Below are positions 20,444 to 28,204 of a DNA stretch of 64,000 bases, one piece after another. Source of the DNA: Nonomuraea soli. Its GTDB lineage: Bacteria > Actinomycetota > Actinomycetes > Streptosporangiales > Streptosporangiaceae. The translations under genes and the position numbers were made by a program. The notes under the pieces are model-generated. The model was not told where the DNA came from. It did no database searches and saw nothing but the letters and a program-made list of their open reading frames with translations. The stretch covers positions 186,001 through 250,000 of the forward strand of contig NZ_JACDUR010000010.1 in NCBI RefSeq assembly GCF_013761175.1, given 5' to 3'. Within the stretch, counting starts at the first letter, position 1. The number at the start of each line of letters is the position of its first letter.

Positions 20444-20983
20444 ATGTCGCGAATCGGACGACTGCCGATCCCCGTGCCAGGCGGCGTCGAGGTGAAGATC
20501 GACGGCCAGAGTGTCGAGGTGAAGGGTCCCAAGGGCACCCTGAACCACACGGTGGCCGACCCGATCACGGTGGCGCTGGAGGACGGCTCTGTGACCGTCT
20601 CCCGCCCGACTGACGAGAACAAGGTCCGCGCTCTGCACGGCCTGTCTCGCACGCTGATCGCCAATATGGTGCAGGGCGTCACGCAGGGTTACACCAAGAC
20701 GCTCGAGATCGTCGGTGTCGGTTACCGCGTCGCGGCCAAGGGCCCGACGCAGCTGGAGTTCGCTCTCGGTTTCAGCCACCCGGTGATCGTCGATGCCCCT
20801 GAGGGGATCACCTTCCGCGTGGAGAAGCCGACGCTCTTCCACGTCGATGGCATCGACAAGCAGAAGGTCGGCGAGATCGCCGCGAACATCCGCAAGATCC
20901 GCAAGCCCGACCCCTACAAGGGCAAGGGTGTGCGGTACCAGGGTGAGCAGATCCGCCGCAAGGTCGGAAAGGCTGGTAAGTAA
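20444..20983 (+). CDS. rplF: 50S ribosomal protein L6
   Basis: 23S rRNA protein near the sarcin-ricin loop; 179 residues, two tandem L6 domains. MSRIGRLPIPVPGGVEV start and the C-terminal signature PDPYKGKGVRYQGEQIRRK are present. GGGGAGG is positioned upstream of the ATG. It is followed by rplR after two bases. Confidence 0.98.
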   Translation: MSRIGRLPIPVPGGVEVKIDGQSVEVKGPKGTLNHTVADPITVALEDGSVTVSRPTDENKVRALHGLSRTLIANMVQGVTQGYTKTLEIVGVGYRVAAKGPTQLEFALGFSHPVIVDAPEGITFRVEKPTLFHVDGIDKQKVGEIAANIRKIRKPDPYKGKGVRYQGEQIRRKVGKAGK

Positions 20984-20985
20984 CG

Positions 20986-21369
20986 ATGGCTGGCAAGATC
21001 GCACACGGCAGGCACACCGCTGCTCGCGCCGTCTCGCGGGCCCGTCGCCACAGCCGGATCCGCAAGAAGGTCTTCGGTACGGCGGAGCGTCCGCGTCTCG
21101 TCGTCAACCGCTCGACCCGTCACATGTTCGTCCAGATCGTCGACGACAACGCCGGCCACACGCTGGTGAGCGCCTCCACCATGGACGCCTCCCTGCGCAC
21201 GGTCGAGGGTGACAAGACGGCGAAGGCCAAGAAGGTCGGCGAGCTTCTCGCTCAGCGGGCCAAGGAAGCCGGTATCTCCGCGGTCGTCTTCGACCGTGGC
21301 GGAAACCGGTACGCCGGCCGCATCGCGGCCCTGGCGGACAGCGCCCGCGAAGGTGGGCTCGAGTTCTAA
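20986..21369 (+). CDS. rplR: 50S ribosomal protein L18
   Basis: 5S rRNA-binding protein, 127 residues. Basic N-terminus and the conserved VFGTAERPRLVVNRSTRHMF and DRGGNRYAGRIAALADSARE motifs. Normal spc position between L6 and S5. The stop is 25 bases before rpsE. Confidence 0.98.
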   Translation: MAGKIAHGRHTAARAVSRARRHSRIRKKVFGTAERPRLVVNRSTRHMFVQIVDDNAGHTLVSASTMDASLRTVEGDKTAKAKKVGELLAQRAKEAGISAVVFDRGGNRYAGRIAALADSAREGGLEF

Positions 21370-21394
21370 TGGCTACTGAGATGAGGAACCACTG

Positions 21395-22027
21395 ATGGCT
21401 GCAGCTCCGCGTCGCGGTGGCGGCACCGGTGGCGAGCGGCGGGACCGTCGTGACGACCGCCGCGGCGGCGCCGCCGACAAGGGCGTCTCGTACATCGAGC
21501 GCGTAGTTAAGATCAACCGAGTGGCCAAGGTCGTGAAGGGTGGTCGTCGCTTCAGCTTCACCGCCCTGGTCGTCGTCGGTGACGGCAACGGCATGGTCGG
21601 CGTCGGCTACGGCAAGGCCAAGGAAGTTCCCGCGGCCATCGCCAAGGGCGTCGAAGAGGCCAAGAAGCACTTCTTCCGCGTGCCCCGCATCCAGGGCACC
21701 ATCCCGCACACCGTGCAGGGTGAGGAGGCGGCCGGCGTGGTGTTCCTGCGCCCGGCGTCGCCCGGTACCGGTGTCATCGCCGGTGGTCCGGTCCGCGCCG
21801 TCCTGGAGTGCGCCGGCATTCACGACGTGCTGTCGAAGTCGCTCGGCTCCGACAACCCGATCAACATCGTCCACGCCACCGTGGCCGCGCTCAAGGGTCT
21901 GTCGACCCCTGAGGCCATCGCTGCCCGCCGTGGTCTGGCGATCGAGGACGTCGCCCCCAAGGCCATGCTCAAGGCTCGCGCCGACGGTCTGGCCGAGGCT
22001 GCTGCGGCGGCTAAGGCGGTGAGCTAG
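21395..22027 (+). CDS. rpsE: 30S ribosomal protein S5 with RGG-rich N-terminus
   Basis: Accuracy and mRNA-helicase-site protein; 210 residues. A 30-residue Arg/Gly/Asp-rich extension (RRGGGTGGERRDRRDDRRGG) precedes the usual IERVVKINRVAKVVKGGRR. Residues at the spectinomycin loop (RVAKVVKGGRRFSF) look unaltered. The C-terminus has the common AAAAAK tail. The extension echoes the RGG tail of S3 in the same operon set. Confidence 0.97.
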   Translation: MAAAPRRGGGTGGERRDRRDDRRGGAADKGVSYIERVVKINRVAKVVKGGRRFSFTALVVVGDGNGMVGVGYGKAKEVPAAIAKGVEEAKKHFFRVPRIQGTIPHTVQGEEAAGVVFLRPASPGTGVIAGGPVRAVLECAGIHDVLSKSLGSDNPINIVHATVAALKGLSTPEAIAARRGLAIEDVAPKAMLKARADGLAEAAAAAKAVS

Positions 22028-22029
22028 TC

Positions 22030-22212
22030 ATGGGTCGCCTGAAGATCACTCAGGTTCGTTCGAAGATCGGTGGCAAGCAGGACCAGCGTGACTCGCTGCG
22101 TTCGCTTGGCCTGAAGCGAATCGGCGACGTCGTGGTCAAGGAGGACCGCCCGGAGATCCGCGGCATGGTCCACAAGGTCACGCACCTCGTCGACGTGGAA
22201 GAGGTCGACTAG
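22030..22212 (+). CDS. rpmD: 50S ribosomal protein L30
   Basis: Small 23S rRNA protein, 60 residues. MGRLKITQVRSKIGGKQDQR and LRSLGLKRIGDVV are typical; the end is acidic (DVEEVD). It follows rpsE by two bases and precedes rplO by two bases. Confidence 0.97.
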   Translation: MGRLKITQVRSKIGGKQDQRDSLRSLGLKRIGDVVVKEDRPEIRGMVHKVTHLVDVEEVD

Positions 22213-22214
22213 TC

Positions 22215-22670
22215 ATGACTGACAAGGCTCCGCTCAAGATTCACGACCTCCGTCCCGCCCCGGGCGCCAACAAGGCCAAGATCCGCAAGGGTCGCGGCGA
22301 GGCGTCCAAGGGTAAGACGGCCGGTCGCGGCACCAAGGGCACGCACGCCCGCAACACGGTCCACCTCGGTTTCGAGGGTGGCCAGGTGCCGCTGCAGCGC
22401 CGCCTGCCGAAGCTCAAGGGCTTCAGCAACGCGCTGTTCAAGACGACCTACCAGGTCGTCAACCTCGACAAGCTCGGCGAGCTGTTCCCCCAGGGTGGCG
22501 ACGTCACCGTGGAGACGCTGATCGCCAAGGGTGCCGTGCGCAAGAACCAGCCGGTCAAGGTCCTTGGCACCGGCGAGATCTCGGTCGCTGTGAACGTGAC
22601 GGCTCACGCCTTCTCGTCCTCGGCGAAGGAGAAGATCGCTGCTGCCGGTGGTTCCGCCACCGAGCTGTAA
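22215..22670 (+). CDS. rplO: 50S ribosomal protein L15
   Basis: Late-assembly 23S rRNA protein, 151 residues. Glycine/lysine-rich N-terminal RGEASKGKTAGRGTKGTHAR and GFEGGQVPLQRRLPKLKGF are conserved. Last ribosomal-protein gene before secY; a hairpin lies 18 bases after the stop and a 223-base gap follows. Confidence 0.98.
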   Translation: MTDKAPLKIHDLRPAPGANKAKIRKGRGEASKGKTAGRGTKGTHARNTVHLGFEGGQVPLQRRLPKLKGFSNALFKTTYQVVNLDKLGELFPQGGDVTVETLIAKGAVRKNQPVKVLGTGEISVAVNVTAHAFSSSAKEKIAAAGGSATEL

Positions 22671-22687
22671 CAGCAGCCACGGGAACC

Positions 22688-22725
22688 GTGGGCGCCGGGC
22701 GCGTGCGCGCGCATCGGCCCACGTT
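22688..22725 (+). terminator. Hairpin between rplO and secY
   Basis: GTGGGC (22688-22693) pairs with GCCCAC (22717-22722) and encloses a GC-rich palindrome of alternating GCGC, followed by GTTT. It probably attenuates or ends spc transcription before secY, which then needs its own promoter. Confidence 0.6.
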
Positions 22726-22893
22726 TCCCATTGGTTACGAGGCGCGGGGGTTCTGCAATGGGCTCCCGCGCCCGTAGTGCGTTAGAGTTCGCCGAGACGG
22801 CATTACTGCCGTCTTGTCTGACCCGAGAAATCAGATGGCAGATCCCCGCACCATCGCAGACCCATATCGCCTTCCAGGCGCGCAGGAGGGACC

Positions 22894-24204
22894 GTGCTGA
22901 CCGCGTTTACCCGGGCGTTCCGGACGCCGGACCTGCGCAAGAAGTTGCTCTTCACTTTGGGCATCATCGCGCTGTTCCGCTTCGGCTCGGTTCTCCCGAC
23001 TCCGGGTGTTGACGTCAACAACATCAGAGAGTGTTACGCCATCGCGCGTGAAAGCTCCGCTAGCAACATCTATGGGATGGTGCAGCTCTTCAGCGGCGGC
23101 GCTCTCCTGAAGCTGTCGGTGTTCGCGCTGGGCATCATGCCGTACATCACGGCAAGCATCATTCTGCAACTGCTCGTGGTCGTGATCCCCCGACTCGAGG
23201 CCCTCAAGAAGGAGGGCCAGGCCGGTCAGACGAAGATCACGCAGTACACCCGTTACCTCACCATCGGTCTCGCGGTGCTGCAGTCGACCGCCTTCATCGC
23301 CCTGGCCCGCAGCGGCCAGCTGTTCCAGGGCTGCAACCTCGACGTGCTGCTCAACCCCGACGACGTCTTCCAGATCATCACCATGGTCGTCATCATGACG
23401 GCCGGCACCTCGGTCATCATGTGGCTGGGTGAGCTGATCACGGACCGCGGCGTCGGCAACGGCATGTCCATCCTGATCTTCACCCAGGTCGTGGCGGTCT
23501 TCCCGTCCGAGCTGGCCAGCATCTTCCAGCAGAGCCCGTTCACCTTCACGGCGGTTCTGATCGTCGGCATCTTCATGATCGCCGCGGTCGTCTTCGTCGA
23601 GCAGGCGCAGCGGCGCATCCCGGTGCAGTACGCCAAGCGCATGGTGGGCCGCCGGATGTACGGAGGCACCTCCACCTACATCCCGCTGAAGGTCAACCAG
23701 GCCGGCATCATCCCGGTCATCTTCGCCTCGTCGCTGCTCTACCTCCCGCAGCTGCTGACCTCGCTGTTCGCCAACACGGAAGACCCCAACCCGGTCATCC
23801 AGTGGATCGCGACCAACCTGGCCACCGGCACGGGTCCGTGGTACATGGGCATCTTCTTCGCGCTGATCATCTTCTTCACCTACTTCTACGTCTCCATCAC
23901 CTTCAACCCCGTTGAAGTCGCCGACAACATGAAGAAGTACGGTGGGTTCATCCCGGGCATCCGTCCGGGCCGGCCGACAGCCGAATATCTGGGCTTCGTG
24001 CTCAACCGCCTGACCGCTCCCGGGTCGCTTTACCTGGGTCTGATCTCCATGGTCCCGATCATCGCGCTGTCGATCGCAGGCGCGAGCCAGAACTTCCCGT
24101 TCGGAGGGACGAGCATTCTGATCATGGTCGGCGTTGGACTTGACACCGTGAAGCAGATCGAAAGCCAGCTCCAGCAGCGCAACTACGAAGGTTTCCTGCG
24201 GTAG
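22894..24204 (+). CDS. secY: Protein translocase channel subunit SecY
   Basis: Integral membrane core of the SecYEG translocon, 436 residues with ten predicted membrane segments. Visible conserved parts include the first segment (LLFTLGIIALFRFGSVLPTP), TAGTSVIMWLGELITDRGVG and GFIPGIRPGRPTAEYL. GTG 22894 is set by AGGAGGG just upstream. The TAG stop directly abuts the adk ATG. The 223-base gap upstream suggests independent expression from the ribosomal genes. Confidence 0.98.
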   Translation: MLTAFTRAFRTPDLRKKLLFTLGIIALFRFGSVLPTPGVDVNNIRECYAIARESSASNIYGMVQLFSGGALLKLSVFALGIMPYITASIILQLLVVVIPRLEALKKEGQAGQTKITQYTRYLTIGLAVLQSTAFIALARSGQLFQGCNLDVLLNPDDVFQIITMVVIMTAGTSVIMWLGELITDRGVGNGMSILIFTQVVAVFPSELASIFQQSPFTFTAVLIVGIFMIAAVVFVEQAQRRIPVQYAKRMVGRRMYGGTSTYIPLKVNQAGIIPVIFASSLLYLPQLLTSLFANTEDPNPVIQWIATNLATGTGPWYMGIFFALIIFFTYFYVSITFNPVEVADNMKKYGGFIPGIRPGRPTAEYLGFVLNRLTAPGSLYLGLISMVPIIALSIAGASQNFPFGGTSILIMVGVGLDTVKQIESQLQQRNYEGFLR

Positions 24205-24855
24205 ATGCGTCTGGTTCTGGTTGGGCCCCCCGGAGCGGGTAAGGGGACGCAGGCCCAGTACATCGCATCGAATCTGTCGATCCCGAAAATCTCGACAGGT
24301 GACATCTTCCGTGCCAACGTCTCGGGCGGCACGGAGCTCGGCAAGCTTGCCAAGTCCTACATGGACAAGGGCGACCTGGTGCCCGACGAGGTCACCGTCG
24401 CCATGGTCCGTGACCGGCTGTCCGAGGACGACGCGCAGGACGGTTTCCTGCTCGACGGCTTCCCACGGAACGTGCCGCAGGCCGAGGTCCTGAAGAAGAT
24501 GCTCGAGGAATGGGGTCGTCCGCTCGACATCGTCCTCAACCTGATCGTCGACGACGAGGAGGTCGTGCGCCGGCTCGCCGGTCGCCGCACCTGCAGCCAG
24601 TGCGGTCGCATCTGGCACGTCGAGTTCGACGACAAGAAGGACGACAAGTGCGACGCGTGCGGGGGCCAGCTCTTCCAGCGCGACGACGACAAGGAGGAGA
24701 CCGTCAGGCACCGCCTGGAGGTCTACCAGGAGCAGACCGCTCCTCTCATCGAGTTCTACGCCGATGAGGGCATCCTGGTCGGGGTCGACGCGACCGGGCC
24801 GGTGGAGGAGATCACCCGCCGCGCCATGGACGCGCTGAGGCCCTTCCAGGACTGA
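24205..24855 (+). CDS. adk: Adenylate kinase, zinc-LID type
   Basis: Converts ATP + AMP to two ADP; 216 residues. P-loop GPPGAGKGT at 7-15, NMP-binding segment ISTGDIFR, and a long LID with a four-Cys zinc site (C130, C133, C149, C152). DGFPRN is the AMP-adenine contact. Actinobacteria often have the short LID-less or non-zinc enzyme, so the zinc LID is worth noting. The ATG follows the secY stop with no gap. Confidence 0.97.
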   Translation: MRLVLVGPPGAGKGTQAQYIASNLSIPKISTGDIFRANVSGGTELGKLAKSYMDKGDLVPDEVTVAMVRDRLSEDDAQDGFLLDGFPRNVPQAEVLKKMLEEWGRPLDIVLNLIVDDEEVVRRLAGRRTCSQCGRIWHVEFDDKKDDKCDACGGQLFQRDDDKEETVRHRLEVYQEQTAPLIEFYADEGILVGVDATGPVEEITRRAMDALRPFQD

Positions 24856-24869
24856 CGTTCGTTGTGTGG

Positions 24870-24910
24870 AGAAAGGTCCCTCGCGGAATGCGCGAGGGAC
24901 CTTTCTGTTG
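24870..24910 (+). terminator. 16-bp perfect terminator between adk and map
   Basis: AGAAAGGTCCCTCGCG (24870-24885), loop GAATG, CGCGAGGGACCTTTCT (24891-24906), then GTTG. The A-rich left base pairs with the T-rich right base, so the structure could act in both directions. It separates map from secY-adk. Confidence 0.9.
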
Positions 24911-24938
24911 ATGCCGTTATTGTTGGGGGATTAGCCCG

Positions 24939-25766
24939 ATGGGGGGTGGCCGCAAGGTGTTCAAGAAGAACAGGCATGGCATCCAGATCAAGTCCGCCGA
25001 GCAGCTCGAGAAGATGCGTGCCGCCGGCCTGGTCGTGGGGCGCACGCTGGAGCTGCTGCGGCGGTCGGTCCAGCCGGGGATGACCCCACTCGACCTCGAC
25101 GCCATCGCCGAGAAGGCGATCCGCGACGAGGGAGCGATCCCCTCGTTCAAGGGTTACCAGGGGTTCCCCGCCACGATCTGCGCCTCGGTCAACGACGAGG
25201 TCGTCCACGGCATCCCCGGCAACTCGCGCAAGCTCGCCGAGGGCGACGTCATCTCGATCGACTGCGGCGCCATCCTCGACGGCTGGCACGGAGACTCCGC
25301 GATCACGGTCCCGGTGGGCGAGGTCGACCCGGCTCTGACGGAGCTCATGCGGGTGACCGAGGAGTCGATGTGGCGGGGGATCGCGGCGCTGACCGTGGGC
25401 CGTCACCTCTCCGACATCGGCTACGAGATCGAGAAGTACATCCGCTCGCAGGGCAAGTACGGCATCCCGCAGGAGTACGGCGGGCACGGCATCGGCACCG
25501 AGATGCACATGGACCCGTGGGTCGCCAACCACGGCAGGCCGGGCAGGGGACCGGTGCTCGAAGCCGGCATGTGCCTGGCCATCGAGCCGATGGTCAACCT
25601 GGGGACCCACCGCACGCGCGTGCTGGCCGACGACTGGACCGTCGTCACCATCGACGGCAAGGCCTCCGCACACTTCGAACACAGCGTCGCCGTGACACAT
25701 AATGGTCCTTGGGTGCTCACCGCCATAGATGGGGGCGAAGGGCGCCTTTCGACCCTGCTGAACTAG
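24939..25766 (+). CDS. map: Methionine aminopeptidase, type I
   Basis: Removes initiator Met; 275 residues. Metal ligands Asp108, Asp119, His in GGHGIGTEMH, Glu in AIEPMV and Glu in HFEHSVAV are all present, with substrate His90 in EVVHGIPG. There is a roughly 18-residue N-terminal extension before the catalytic domain. ATG 24939 has a G-rich ribosome site about ten bases upstream. The strong terminator between adk and map implies a separate promoter, unlike the usual adk-map coupling. Confidence 0.96.
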   Translation: MGGGRKVFKKNRHGIQIKSAEQLEKMRAAGLVVGRTLELLRRSVQPGMTPLDLDAIAEKAIRDEGAIPSFKGYQGFPATICASVNDEVVHGIPGNSRKLAEGDVISIDCGAILDGWHGDSAITVPVGEVDPALTELMRVTEESMWRGIAALTVGRHLSDIGYEIEKYIRSQGKYGIPQEYGGHGIGTEMHMDPWVANHGRPGRGPVLEAGMCLAIEPMVNLGTHRTRVLADDWTVVTIDGKASAHFEHSVAVTHNGPWVLTAIDGGEGRLSTLLN

Positions 25767-25786
25767 ATCCGCCGGGAGTGGTGGCA

Positions 25787-26209
25787 ATGGCGCAGAGCCC
25801 CGAAATGCGTGCCTCCGATGTCGATCGTGACCGGGTGGCCGCGGTGCTGCGCGAGCACACCGCCGAGGGCCGCATCACCGTCGACGAGTTCAACGAGCGG
25901 CTCGAAGACGTCTACAAGGCCAAGACCTACGGCGAACTGGCCAGGGTGACGGCCGATCTGCCCGACGTCGACATGCGCGCGCGGCCCGCCCGCACACCGG
26001 CGCCCCTGGCGAACAAGGGCACGCACCAGGGCATGCGCGCGGCCTGGGCGGCCTGGGCCGCGGCCAGCGCGGTCAACTGGGTGATCTGGCTGATCATCAG
26101 CCTGTCGACCGGCGACTTCATCTACCCGTGGCCGCTGTGGGTGATGGGCCCGTGGGGCGCGGTCCTCCTGGTGAGCACGCTGTTCGGCACCGGTCCGCAG
26201 AAGCGTTGA
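25787..26209 (+). CDS. DUF1707 and 2TM domain membrane protein
   Basis: 140-residue protein. Residues about 6-56 form a DUF1707 domain (RASDVDRDRVAAVLREHTAE, then GRITVDEFNERLE). The C-terminal half has two membrane helices (AVNWVIWLIISL and LWVMGPWGAVLLVSTLF), matching the 2TM domain. Such proteins are common in actinobacteria; function unknown. ATG 25787 has GGGAG at 25774-25778. It lies 20 bases after map and may be co-transcribed. Confidence 0.85.
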   Translation: MAQSPEMRASDVDRDRVAAVLREHTAEGRITVDEFNERLEDVYKAKTYGELARVTADLPDVDMRARPARTPAPLANKGTHQGMRAAWAAWAAASAVNWVIWLIISLSTGDFIYPWPLWVMGPWGAVLLVSTLFGTGPQKR

Positions 26210-26313
26210 GTGCACTAATACGTTCTGTGCATTCCTCCACAGAAGCGGAAAGCGAATCTTCCTAACGTGTGCGGTGTCGGAACAAGCCGGCACCCACACC
26301 GAAGGATCAGAAG

Positions 26314-26718
26314 ATGCGCAAGATTCTCGCAGCGGCCGCCCTGACCGGCTCGATCGCGCTGACCGGCATGGCCGTCGCGCCCGCAGCCCAGGCCGCCACC
26401 GCCGCCCCCGCGTCGAGCACCGGCAGCTGGGGCAAGTACTTCTCCAGCGACGGCAAGGCCTACACCTTCGGCAACACCTTCAAGTCGAGCGGTGTCGTGC
26501 ACACCTACTGGTACGGCGTCGACAAGAAGTTCGGCAAGAAGGGCTACGTCTGGTTCTGGTACTACAAGAACGGACACTGGTTCAAGAAGCTGTACTCCTG
26601 GGACGGCAAGACCGGCAAGCAGCACTGGTCCGGCCACGGCATCAAGAAGATCTACACCTACACCTGCTGGGGCGGCTCCCACTCCAACTGCGGCGGCAAG
26701 CACTGGATCTACAAGTAA
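26314..26718 (+). CDS. Exported Trp/Tyr/Lys-rich small protein of unknown function
   Basis: 134-residue precursor with a clear Sec signal peptide (MRKILAAAALTGSIALTGMA then PAAQA, cleavage near residue 27-28). The mature part of about 107 residues contains nine Trp, many Tyr and about sixteen Lys, and two Cys (in YTCWGG and SNCGGK). Local patterns such as YVWFWYYKNGHWFKK recur as aromatic-Lys blocks. It looks like a cationic wall- or membrane-interacting protein; an antimicrobial or surface role is only inference. No immunity, transport or modification gene is adjacent. Ribosome site GAAGGA at 26301-26306. Followed by a perfect terminator, so probably monocistronic. Confidence 0.75.
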   Translation: MRKILAAAALTGSIALTGMAVAPAAQAATAAPASSTGSWGKYFSSDGKAYTFGNTFKSSGVVHTYWYGVDKKFGKKGYVWFWYYKNGHWFKKLYSWDGKTGKQHWSGHGIKKIYTYTCWGGSHSNCGGKHWIYK

Positions 26719-26754
26719 GACGCGGTGGTCTTCAGGGGGGTCCTGAACTTTCAC

Positions 26755-26791
26755 GAGCGGCCCGCCGGCGTACAGCGCCGGCGGGCCGCTC
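26755..26791 (+). terminator. Perfect 16-bp terminator hairpin
   Basis: GAGCGGCCCGCCGGCG (26755-26770), loop TACAG, CGCCGGCGGGCCGCTC (26776-26791). No U-tract. It ends the Trp-rich exported gene. Confidence 0.85.
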
Positions 26792-26904
26792 GGCGTCTGT
26801 CCCGGTACGGCAGGCAAAAGACGGACTCTTTACCGCTCGCCACAGTTGGCGGTGGTGAGGTCGGGTAGGTGATCTTTGAGGTCAACCGTCGTATGGGGGA
26901 AACG

Positions 26905-27408
26905 ATGGGCGGAGTCGTACGGGTCGCGCTGGGTGTGATGGCTTGTGCGACGTTCGCGACCGGTGCGTCCGTCGGCGATCCGCGGGTCACCATCTATCCG
27001 CCCAACGCCAAGGCCGGCGACAAGGTCAGCATCTACGTGCACGAGTGCAGCACGACGACGACCGACATCTACGCCTCGTCGATGGCGTTCGAGGGCCGTC
27101 ACGTACGGCTGGCGCGCAACGGCGGCCAGGGCGGCTGGATGGGCAGCGTCGAGATCGACGACGAGGCCGACTCCACCGCGCACGAGGTGGTCGTCCGATG
27201 CTCCAACCGTTCCATCAAGGCCTACCTGACGGTGAACGGGCGGGGAGCCTATCCGCGCGTGGGACCGAACACCGGTGGCGGCGGCCTGGCCATGTCGGCC
27301 GCCGAGAGCGAGTCCGTGCGCACGATCTGGCTGATGGCCGCGATCGGCACGCTGGTCGCCGCGAGCGGTCTGGCGATCGTCGCCGCGCGCAGGCGGCGCG
27401 GACAGTAG
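26905..27408 (+). CDS. Exported C-tail-anchored protein paired with a sortase
   Basis: 167-residue protein with an N-terminal signal sequence (VALGVMACATFATG; the VMAC could be a weak lipobox). A beta-rich extracytoplasmic domain has two Cys (HECSTT and VVRCSN), followed by a Gly-rich linker, a C-terminal membrane helix (LMAAIGTLVAASGLAIV) and a short RRRRGQ tail. No LPXTG is present. ATG 26905 is preferred to ATG 26893 because GGGGGA lies just upstream. A class F sortase follows 70 bases later. The same layout and Cys spacing recur in the protein at 60506-61189, so this is one of two paralogous modules. Confidence 0.7.
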   Translation: MGGVVRVALGVMACATFATGASVGDPRVTIYPPNAKAGDKVSIYVHECSTTTTDIYASSMAFEGRHVRLARNGGQGGWMGSVEIDDEADSTAHEVVVRCSNRSIKAYLTVNGRGAYPRVGPNTGGGGLAMSAAESESVRTIWLMAAIGTLVAASGLAIVAARRRRGQ

Positions 27409-27428
27409 CACCGGTGGCCACGAGGACT

Positions 27429-27479
27429 CGTGCCTGCCCCGCGCCGCATGTCGGCGGCTTGCGGTGCGGGGCAGGCACG
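27429..27479 (+). promoter_or_regulatory. Long hairpin burying the sortase ribosome site and start
   Basis: CGTGCCTGCCCCGC (27429-27442) is perfectly complementary to GCGGGGCAGGCACG (27466-27479). The stem extends inward by GCCGC/GCGGT with one wobble. The right arm contains the GGGGCAGG ribosome site and the first base of the GTG at 27479. It could be a terminator after the upstream gene, a switch on sortase translation, or both. Confidence 0.7.
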
Positions 27480-28144
27480 TGAAAGCGAGGGCCGCCGGGT
27501 GGGTGGTGCCGGCGCTGGTGATGCTGACCGCCTGCCTGCCCGCCCCTCCTCCGCGTGCCGTACCTCAGGAGCGGGCCGCCGCGCCCGTGTCCGCGCCTGT
27601 GTCCATGCCGGCGTCCGCTCCGGCGCGGGCCAAGCGGGAGTGGCCGCGTCCGTACACGGGGGAGCTGGGGCGCGCGGAGCCGAACCGGGTGATCATCCCG
27701 AGGCTGAAGGTGAGCGCGCCGCTCGTCGTGCTGGGCATCGAGGCGGACGGCTCGCTGGCCGTACCGCCACTCGACCACGCGAATGTCGCCGGATGGTTCG
27801 GTGGGGGGCCGACGCCGGGGGAACGGGGCTCGGCGGTCATCGCCGGGCATCTCGACACCAGGACGGGGCCCGCGGTCTTCGCCCGGCTCGGCGAGCTGGC
27901 CAGGGGAGACGTCGTCGGCGTCGCGCGCGGCGACGGGACAGTGGCGGTCTTCGAGGTGCGGCGGCTGGAGCGCACGCCCAAGGCGGAGTTCCCCGCCGAC
28001 CGGGTGTACGGCCCGGCACGAGGGCGGGAGCTGCGGCTGGTGACGTGCGGCGGCGACTTCGACAGGGCCAGACGTTCCTACAGCCACAACGTGATCGTGT
28101 ACGCGTTGTTCAGCGCGGCGTACCTGGCATCCGATCTAAGGTAG
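27479..28144 (+). CDS. Class F sortase, probable lipoprotein
   Basis: 221-residue transpeptidase-fold protein. Catalytic residues are His124 (IAGHLDT), Cys190 (LVTCGG) and Arg198 just before YSHNVIVYA, the class F pattern. The N-terminus LVMLTACLP has a good lipobox (LTAC, Cys19), so it may be lipid-anchored, unusual for a sortase, and is followed by a Pro/Ala-rich linker. Class F enzymes may recognise motifs other than LPXTG, and no classical sorting signal is seen nearby. GTG 27479 is chosen over GTG 27464 because of GGGGCAGG. Probable partner: the tail-anchored protein just upstream. Confidence 0.85.
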   Translation: MKARAAGWVVPALVMLTACLPAPPPRAVPQERAAAPVSAPVSMPASAPARAKREWPRPYTGELGRAEPNRVIIPRLKVSAPLVVLGIEADGSLAVPPLDHANVAGWFGGGPTPGERGSAVIAGHLDTRTGPAVFARLGELARGDVVGVARGDGTVAVFEVRRLERTPKAEFPADRVYGPARGRELRLVTCGGDFDRARRSYSHNVIVYALFSAAYLASDLR

Positions 28145-28165
28145 TCTGGAGCATGGTTGTGTCGG

Positions 28166-28204
28166 GACACCTGGCGCGCGTTTCGCGTTTTCCGCCAAGG
28201 TGTC
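28166..28204 (+). terminator. Hairpin after the sortase
   Basis: GACACCTGGCG (from 28166) pairs with CGCCAAGGTGTC (to 28204), with one bulged base and a 16-base loop. A -10-like TACACT (28206-28211) follows directly, so terminator and infA promoter may abut. Confidence 0.6.

Noticed and set aside
21369..21394. Eight-codon frame between rplR and rpsE
   Set aside because: Too short, no distinct ribosome site, and explained by chance ATG and TGA spacing.
22741..22893. secY promoter around TTAGAG near 22782
   Set aside because: The -10-like hexamer has no acceptable -35 at 16-18 bases, so it is not listed as a feature.
22831..24711. 626-codon minus-strand frame opposite secY and adk
   Set aside because: Antisense of two conserved genes; residues are those expected from reverse-complement codon bias.
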